64,000 nucleotides of DNA from Pyrocephalus nanus (taxonomy: Eukaryota; Chordata; Aves; Passeriformes; Tyrannidae), in contig CM076275.1 of the NCBI GenBank assembly GCA_038380795.1, positions 870,501 through 934,500 on the forward strand, given 5' to 3'. Within the stretch, counting starts at the first letter, position 1; each line of letters starts with the position of its first letter. The notes under the pieces were generated by a model. It worked only from the letters and a program-made list of their open reading frames with translations, did not search any database and had not been told where the DNA came from. Positions 58,301 through 64,000 of this stretch are shown one piece after another. The position numbers were made by a program, and so were the translations under genes.

Positions 58301-61300
58301 TGGAGACACCATTTCCATGGCACAGACCCAGTGTAAGTGGGCTCTGCTTTGGGGGGCTTTGTAAGGGAGGGGACTTGAAACACTGAACACTGCTGGGTTC
58401 CTGTAAAAGAGAAATAAATCTTTTTAGATTGAGGTCTTCTTCCAAACTGCTTTGGAACTGAAGAATGCAATTTGAATGTGTAAGTTTTAGAGTAAATGCT
58501 GAGTGAAACCTCTTGTGTACACAGTGTTTGCTTGGGAAGCTTATGACAAAGGCTCTGAAGTTCATCTTCAAGCAGACCCTACAAAGTTAGAGCTCCTTTA
58601 TAAATCCTTCAAAGTGAAAAAAGAAGATTTCAAGGCACAGCAGAAAGAAAGCATCCTAGAGAAGGTAATTGATTTATTTAATTGATTTTATTTAATAAGA
58701 ATTCTGTCAAGTTTGATGTCTGGGTCTTGGGGAACAAACAAGATTACTAATCCTATGTGAAAGGGCATCAGCTGTTCTCAGCAGCTCAGACTTATAAAAA
58801 TATTTTTATATTTATAGTCTATCGTCAATTAGATTAATGTTATTATTTAGTATGGGAACTTTTGAAGGTCTGTTGGTATTTCTTTGTATTTTTGGGAGCT
58901 CTTCCCTTAACTGTCAGAATTTCTCCACTCAAGAAATCTGAATTTCTTCACGACTCAAGTTTTGGGTGCAGCCTTGTAGATATTTGGTTTATATTTTGTA
59001 GATATTTGGTTTATATTTTGCAACTCACTTCTTGGACAACTGCAAAAGACCTAAATAATCAATTTAGACCCTAACCTTGTCAACATTCAAGTTTGGAGGG
59101 GGACAGAAAATGCTGCTCTGGTTGTACCAGAGCCTTTTGGCTTGGTCCGAAAAGCTTTTCTGCTCTCAGTGAGGAATATCTCTGTTGTCATTCTCTGGGC
59201 ATAAAACAAAACCAAAAAAACCAACCACATAAAACTAAACACCACAGTGGCCATAGGAGACGATGTATTTCTGTCTTAAATATTCAATAAACTGCCACCA
59301 TCCACTCTCATGGCTTCTTCATGAGGTGCTGAAGGTCCCGTGTTTGAAATGTTTGTTTACCTACAGAGAAGGGGTTTTTAAAACCTATTCTGTGTCACTT
59401 CTATTTGCATTTTAGTATGGAGGACAAGAACACCTGGATGCCCCACCAGCTGAGCTGCTGTTGGCTCAAACAGAGGATTATGTGGAGTACTCCAGGCATG
59501 GAACAGTCATCAAAGGACAAGAGAAAGCTATTGCTTGCTCTAAGTATGAAGAGGATGTGAAGATCAACAACCATACAGTAAGCCCTGGGTTATGTTGAAA
59601 TTATAGAAAAGTTAAACACCTTCCCATGGGAGGTATAGTAGGATACAGTACAATATAATTAATACAGCAGATAAACTTCTTCTCTCTCAAATGTGACACT
59701 CTTTTGCTAAGGAGGAATTTCAGGTAGTCATGACTGTGATGTGAATTTGAGGAGTTGCCATGGCAGTCAAACTAAAGGGGAAGTTACTCTGTTTCCCTTT
59801 CACTTTGAATATGAATTGACCACATCCTGCTGCTTTTCTCTTTTCTGACAGTGAACCTGTAAGGCTGATGTAGAGTAGCAAAAGCATTGCTCAGAACTTC
59901 CTTCTGGGCTGTTTGAAGGATTCACTTCCCAGGAGATAAGCTCAGCAATAAATTGCAGCGTCCTGCAGGAGTGTCGTGGTGCCTGAACTGCTGTGGTGTG
60001 TTCTCTTGCAGTGCATTTGGGGTTCATACTGGAAAGAAGGCAAGTGGGGTTACAAGTGCTGCCACTCCTTTGTCAAGTACTCCTACTGCACAGGAGAGGC
60101 TGGGAAAGAAATTGCTGTGAGTATTGTCTCAGTCACCTGAAAAGCATTCACCTTCCTTCCTTAAGGTCCAGACTGTTTCACTTTCTGGGAGGGTTGGTTT
60201 TTTGGGGGGTTGTGGGATTTTTTCCCCTTTCAAATGTGCTGAGTAACTGGGCATCCCTGCTCTTGTCTGTTGTGCAGAACACAGAAGCAAGTTTACTGGA
60301 AGAGCAGCCTGGGGAGGAAGAACACATGACAAAACCCAAAACACTGATGGAGGTAGGATGCTTCCCATTCTCAGGAAGACATATTTTGCCTCAGCATTTT
60401 AAGAGATGAAAAGATATGCATAACAACAAAATTATGTAGAGTCATAATGAGCCTGAAAATGACTGGACTGCATTATTAGATTATTATCACCTCTGTGGAA
60501 AACTAAGCTCTCAAATAGCATTGATAGAAGTCTGCAGTTGGTAGCTTGGACGTTATTAATGTTGGCAAGTTGCATCTTAACAGGAACTTGTTTCCCACCT
60601 TACAGATCCACCAAGAGAAACAGAAAGAGAAGAAAAAGAAGAAGCACAAGAAGAGCTCGAATTCAGACAGTGAGGGTGAAGAGAAAAAGAAGCAAGAAAA
60701 ACTTAAAAAGGTGCAATATATTCTTCAGTGGCTTTGTGGCAAAAAGAACTTGACATGTATTTTACATCAGTTCTATGACGTGTTTAATGTGGTTCCTGTG
60801 CTGTACCTTGGGATGTTCTTTGATGCTAATTTGGAGCTAAAGCGAATTTAAAATGCTGTTAGATGTTCTGAAGTACATTCCTCGTTTCTCAGGCAAACAT
60901 TCAATAAATATTTAGTTCTAAAAGACATAGTTTAGATGACTTTCAGACTTCATGTCTAGGCACTTACTACAGCTGTAGATCTCTAAAACACTTTGCAGAA
61001 CAATCAGTTGTATGCTGAAGAAAGGTGGAGAGATCAAAGGCACTGTCAAGGCTTAACTGAGCACCTTTGATGCCAGACTTGGTGCCAGTCTCACAGCTGG
61101 GGCAGTAAAGCCATGCCCCAAACCATCCACTGAGCAGCCCTCCCAGGGGCACAGCAGCCTCAGGGTGTCCAGGGGCAGCACCAGTTCAACCTGTGGTTAA
61201 TCAAGGCACTGGACAAATGCTCTTCTCTTCAGTAGCAAGGAGCAGCAGTAGAAGTTGGAGGAATAATACAAAGGATTTAAAAATAAAACCCCCAAACTTA

Positions 61301-61841
61301 AACCAGAATACAAAAACAAACCATCCCAAATCCCTAAGATCAGATGCTTGCTTACCTGCTTTTGTACTTGATGGATCATGATTACATTTCAGGTAAATCC
61401 AAGGAGTTTTTTACTTGATTTTGACAGTTGGAAAGAGATTAAATTGTCTTGTTTACTAAATAGCATTTTAGCATCAGTGTATGTTAATCACCAAAAAATG
61501 AGCATTAAGTGAAATGTGCTGTAGGTGGGCCAGGCAGGTGTGATTGCTTATCCCTTGTGCCTGCTGCTTGTCCATCGTGTGAGCATCTAAGACAAACCCT
61601 CCCTGGGTTTTTTGCTTAACTTTCCTTGTGGAATTTTTGGTTTCCTTTGCTCTCCTTTCAGGCACTGAATGCAGAAGAGGCTCGTCTGCTCCACGTTAAA
61701 GAAATCATGCAGCTGGATGAGAGGAAGAGGCCCTACAACAGCCAGTTTGAGGCCAGGGAGCCAACAGAGGAGGAGATGGAAGCCTACAGGATGAAAAGGC
61801 AGAGACCTGACGATCCCATGGCCTCTTTCCTTGGACAGTAA
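52215..61841 (+). CDS. SLU7: Pre-mRNA splicing factor SLU7, 15 coding exons, 580 aa
   Basis: SLU7 joins the spliceosome for the second catalytic step and helps choose the 3' splice site. The joined exons give 580 residues against 586 in human and align along the whole length. Features are an N-terminal [20 protein letters not shown] segment, a CCHC zinc knuckle (Cys118, Cys121, His126, Cys131) reported to matter for nuclear localisation, the conserved [14 protein letters not shown] and [20 protein letters not shown] blocks, a Lys-rich stretch (487-521, exon 14), and the C-terminal [18 protein letters not shown]. All introns are GT-AG with consistent phase. The start ATG is nine bases into its exon. 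It is expressed from the bidirectional promoter shared with PTTG1. His in human THIWG is Cys427 here. Confidence 0.98.
52982..53135 (+). CDS. SLU7: SLU7 exon 3
   Basis: Acceptor TTTTGCAG, donor GTATGG. Residues 55-106, including [20 protein letters not shown]. Confidence 0.96.
53367..53447 (+). CDS. SLU7: SLU7 exon 4, zinc knuckle
   Basis: Acceptor CTGCCCAG, donor GTAAAG. Residues 107-133. [14 protein letters not shown] carries the intact CX2CX4HX4C knuckle. Confidence 0.97.
54015..54179 (+). CDS. SLU7: SLU7 exon 5
   Basis: Acceptor CTCTTTTAG, donor GTACGT. Residues 134-188, the highly conserved [20 protein letters not shown] block. Confidence 0.97.
54308..54373 (+). CDS. SLU7: SLU7 exon 6
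   Basis: Acceptor CTCCCCAG, donor GTAAGT. Residues 189-210, [20 protein letters not shown] followed by QV. Confidence 0.96.
54374..55924 (+). other. SLU7 intron, 1.55 kb
   Basis: AT-rich, no repeat element or nested gene recognised. Short frames in it have no family signature. Confidence 0.8.
55925..55972 (+). CDS. SLU7: SLU7 exon 7 (48-nt microexon-like)
   Basis: Acceptor TTTGCTGCAG, donor GTAAGA. Residues 211-226, [16 protein letters not shown]. In phase 0 on both sides, so skipping would keep the frame. Confidence 0.95.
56462..56593 (+). CDS. SLU7: SLU7 exon 8
   Basis: Acceptor TCTCCTCAG, donor GTGAGT. Residues 227-270, an acidic [12 protein letters not shown] run followed by [20 protein letters not shown]. 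Confidence 0.97.
56845..56942 (+). CDS. SLU7: SLU7 exon 9
   Basis: Acceptor CTTTCCCCAG, donor GTAAGT. Residues 271-302 plus two bases of Glu303, [20 protein letters not shown] block. Confidence 0.97.
56943..58264 (+). other. SLU7 intron, 1.32 kb
   Basis: The second half is GC-richer than neighbouring introns. No element or nested gene recognised. Confidence 0.8.
58265..58332 (+). CDS. SLU7: SLU7 exon 10
   Basis: Acceptor TTCCTGCAG, donor GTAAGT. Completes Glu303 and encodes 304-325, [20 protein letters not shown], ending one base into Leu326. Confidence 0.96.
58525..58664 (+). CDS. SLU7: SLU7 exon 11
   Basis: Acceptor TGTACACAG, donor GTAATT. Residues 326-372, [20 protein letters not shown] block. 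Confidence 0.97.
58978..59022. repeat. Direct duplication of 22 bp in a SLU7 intron
   Basis: GATATTTGGTTTATATTTTG with its flanking TA/CA occurs twice in tandem. Confidence 0.85.
59416..59577 (+). CDS. SLU7: SLU7 exon 12
   Basis: Acceptor TTGCATTTTAG, donor GTAAGC. Residues 373-426, [20 protein letters not shown] block. Confidence 0.97.
60012..60116 (+). CDS. SLU7: SLU7 exon 13
   Basis: Acceptor TTCTCTTGCAG, donor GTGAGT. Residues 427-461, [20 protein letters not shown]. The first residue is Cys where human has His. Confidence 0.96.
60278..60352 (+). CDS. SLU7: SLU7 exon 14 (diverged)
   Basis: Acceptor CTGTTGTGCAG, donor GTAGGA. Residues 462-486, Glu-rich and the least conserved exon against human. 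Confidence 0.93.
60606..60710 (+). CDS. SLU7: SLU7 exon 15, lysine-rich
   Basis: Acceptor CCCACCTTACAG, donor GTGCAA. Residues 487-521, [10 protein letters not shown] and a Ser/Asp/Glu stretch. The Lys run is shorter than in human, accounting for part of the length difference. Confidence 0.95.
61662..61841 (+). CDS. SLU7: SLU7 exon 16, C-terminus and stop
   Basis: Acceptor CTCTCCTTTCAG. Residues 522-580, [20 protein letters not shown] through ...[13 protein letters not shown] at 61839-61841. Confidence 0.97.
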   Translation, partial: ALNAEEARLLHVKEIMQLDERKRPYNSQFEAREPTEEEMEAYRMKRQRPDDPMASFLGQ

Positions 61842-62359
61842 ACACAGGGAGGATCATTCCAGTCCAAAAGGCTTTTTTCCATACTTGTTCACAACTCTCC
61901 AGACACTTGCTTCCCTTCCACACGACTGAAGTGCCAGAAATGGCACCAAAGGAGTCTGTGCAAACTTCTTTCAGCAGACAGAAGCAGTCCAGTGCTCAGA
62001 GCAATGTTGTCAATGTGTGTACACATATATAACATATGTGCAGATAAAGTACATGCACCTGCTCTGGAAATCCTTGGAGGAGAAAAGATCTGATGCTGAC
62101 TGAAACTCTAGGTTGGTTTGGCCAACTAATACAAGCATAACATCATGATACAGTAAAACTGCCTACTCAAAGGAATGGTCAGCAGGTATCACTTAAGATA
62201 GAGCAAAAATTATTGACCAAAAATCAATACAACTACTAGAGCTTGTTTGTAAAGGGAGTTGCCTGTCTCCTGGCTTTAAAAGAGTGAATAGTTTCTTCCT
62301 TGATCACTTTGTAGGAAGTATTTTGGAAATGTAAAAATTGATTGCTTTGTACAGTTCGG

Positions 62360-62365
62360 AATAAA
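62360..62365 (+). terminator. SLU7 polyadenylation signal
   Basis: AATAAA 519 bases after the stop codon, followed about 20 bases on by a TGTGCTGT GU-rich element. The 3' untranslated region would be about 540-550 nt. Confidence 0.8.
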
Positions 62366-62399
62366 TTAATATAAAAGTTTTATGTGCTGTCCAGCCTTT

Positions 62400-64000
62400 T
62401 TAATGAAGAGGTTGGGAGAAGCTGACTGGAGAGCTTTTAAATTCTGACTGCTGCTGCAGATGTCACCATTCAGATTGCAGTTGCAAAGATGTTCTTTGGT
62501 TTTCTGTTGATAACAGTATCCTGTTAGATGGTGTAATAGCAGGTGTCAAATCTAATACATGATAATGTATTTCCTGTTACCAGCCATTGTTCTGAACTGG
62601 ACTGTCCTCCAAGCCCAGCCCCTCATGTTCTGTGCCTCCAATGACCCCCTGGAATTCTCCTTTACCCCCCCATCAGAGCAGGTTTATTGGGAGTGTGGCA
62701 GAGCTGCCCTGCTCTCATGGGTGGCACTCCTGTCCTCCTGACACTCCAGGCCACATCATTTATTTCCCTGCCTGTAACAGAGCCCCCGTCCTGCAGTGCT
62801 GAGGGGGAAAGCAGAGCCTGTAACAGCAGCACAGCCCACCACAAGCCCCCCCTGCATTTATCATTTATTTTTCCAGGTGCAGAGGAGAGGAGCACACAGC
62901 TGATGACAAAAGCAGGAGCAGCTGGCACTGCTGCTCCTGGGCCAGGCCCCTGTCCCAGGGGAGCCACCATGGCCCTCTCTGCTTTCTTCTCTGGCCTTTT
63001 ACAGGGCTTAAAAGCATCAAACAGATCCCCCTTCCTGTGGGAGCTGTTTGTTTGCCCTCTGTCTACGCTTCAATGCTTGGCTGCAAGTGTGGCTCCCAAA
63101 CACATTTTTTAAATGTAGCGACAAGTTGTGTTTAAATTCTGGTTTCATAAATATTTGTGGAAAAATGAAAGTGCACAGCTTCTGTCAAGTGACACGTTCC
63201 CCAAACAAAACACCACGTTTCTTGTGTGAATGCTCTTTCATTTCACCCCAGTTTTGCCATGGATTTGAGTGGAATCAGTAACAGACTCAGCAGATTTCTG
63301 GTAAATCTCTGATAGCAGTGCTGGGTACACACCAGGCACTCAGCCCTGCCATGAGCTCAGGGGATCCCAGGTTGGAGGGACAGGCCCTGATACTTTTTAT
63401 GCTTCATGCCCACACTCCTTTTTATAGCCAAGGAAGCTCAGCAGCTTCTCCTCTCCCCTCTGTCCTGACCTTGACTAAACATTCCCCCAATCCCTCTGGT
63501 AACTCTTTCAGCTCAATAAACCATCAGAAAACTGAATAAAACTCCTGACCAACTTCTGCCAGGTCAGCAAGCTGAACCCACTGGTCAGAGCTGGAGCAAG
63601 GCTGGGGACAGGGGAGAAAACAATCCCTCCTCTTCCCTTCCAGCAGCAACTCAGACTTGGCTGCTTTTCCATTTCAATGGCTCCAGCAGAGCCCCCTCTG
63701 AGGCTCAGGGGTCACTGGTGATCTGTGAGCCACACGAAATGAAGTTCAGCTGGTTTGAGAAACAGTTTGAAACAGCAAAATTAAAAGCACTGATCCAGGG
63801 TGGTACAGCCCCTTGATTCAGAAACTGCAATGTGCCAGTGCTGTGGGACACAATCTTCTCTGAAGATTTCCCTGTGGTTTCAAAGAGCTTAGATATTGCT
63901 GATGTACCATTTAAATGAGCTCACAACGTGGTTTCAGATGGAAAATCAAAATTTGGTTGGCTAAATATTGGTTTAGTTTTCTAATGAGGCTTTCAGATAT
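62400..64000. other. Intergenic downstream of SLU7
   Basis: No coding exon recognised. Two AATAAA signals on the plus strand (about 63514 and 63534) could serve as distal SLU7 sites or be chance. By synteny with human the next gene would be C1QTNF2, beyond the window. Confidence 0.55.

Noticed and set aside
62647..62656. kappaB-like GGAATTCTCC downstream of SLU7
   Set aside because: Imperfect match without a nearby promoter context, so expected by chance.

Overview
This is vertebrate nuclear DNA, most likely from a bird and possibly a songbird. The evidence is three copies of a CR1 retroposon 3' end, GT-AG genes with short introns, a CpG-island promoter, and a microRNA-146a hairpin next to the PTTG1-SLU7 gene pair. 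The same neighbours lie on human chromosome 5q33 in the same relative order and orientation (SLU7, PTTG1, MIR146A, then ATP10B). I see no prokaryotic, viral, CRISPR or operon-like content.

Layout. Positions 1 to about 40.3 kb are intergenic or lncRNA territory between the expected ATP10B side and miR-146a. It contains AT-rich blocks, six GC-rich minisatellites between 6.1 and 19.1 kb (the largest has 26 copies of a 29-30 bp unit), three CR1 fragments at 25.3, 31.7 and 35.6 kb, and simple repeats. One possible degenerate exon at 10.1 kb encodes a CPIC...FP zinc-finger-like stretch broken by a frameshift. The miR-146a precursor lies on the minus strand at 40.39-40.45 kb, with an apparent minus-strand promoter at 44.7-44.8 kb (kappaB site, octamer, TATA box). 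PTTG1 (securin) is on the minus strand, coding 48299-51408 in five exons, and SLU7 is on the plus strand, coding 52215-61841 in fifteen exons. They diverge from one CpG island at about 51.5-52.1 kb. The last 1.6 kb is intergenic.

How the parts relate. The shared promoter carries two inverted CCAAT boxes 31 bp apart and a TTTAAA CHR-like element on the PTTG1 side, the usual layout of G2/M genes, plus a close match to the ZNF143/STAF site near the SLU7 start. Securin is an inhibitor of separase and a substrate of the APC/C. SLU7 is a second-step splicing factor. miR-146a is a classical NF-kappaB-induced brake on innate signalling, transcribed in the same direction as PTTG1 and downstream of it.

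Most unusual content. The predicted securin has 284 residues against 202 in human. It lacks a KEN box at the usual place, has a diverged 57-bp triplication around its D-box, and then carries five identical octapeptide repeats. Just upstream is a 96-bp GC-rich palindrome with only two mismatched pairs. The SLU7 intron 1 acceptor lies behind two pyrimidine minisatellites. I did not find a wholly new biological system. The remodelled securin degron region and the compact miR-146a promoter are the best leads.
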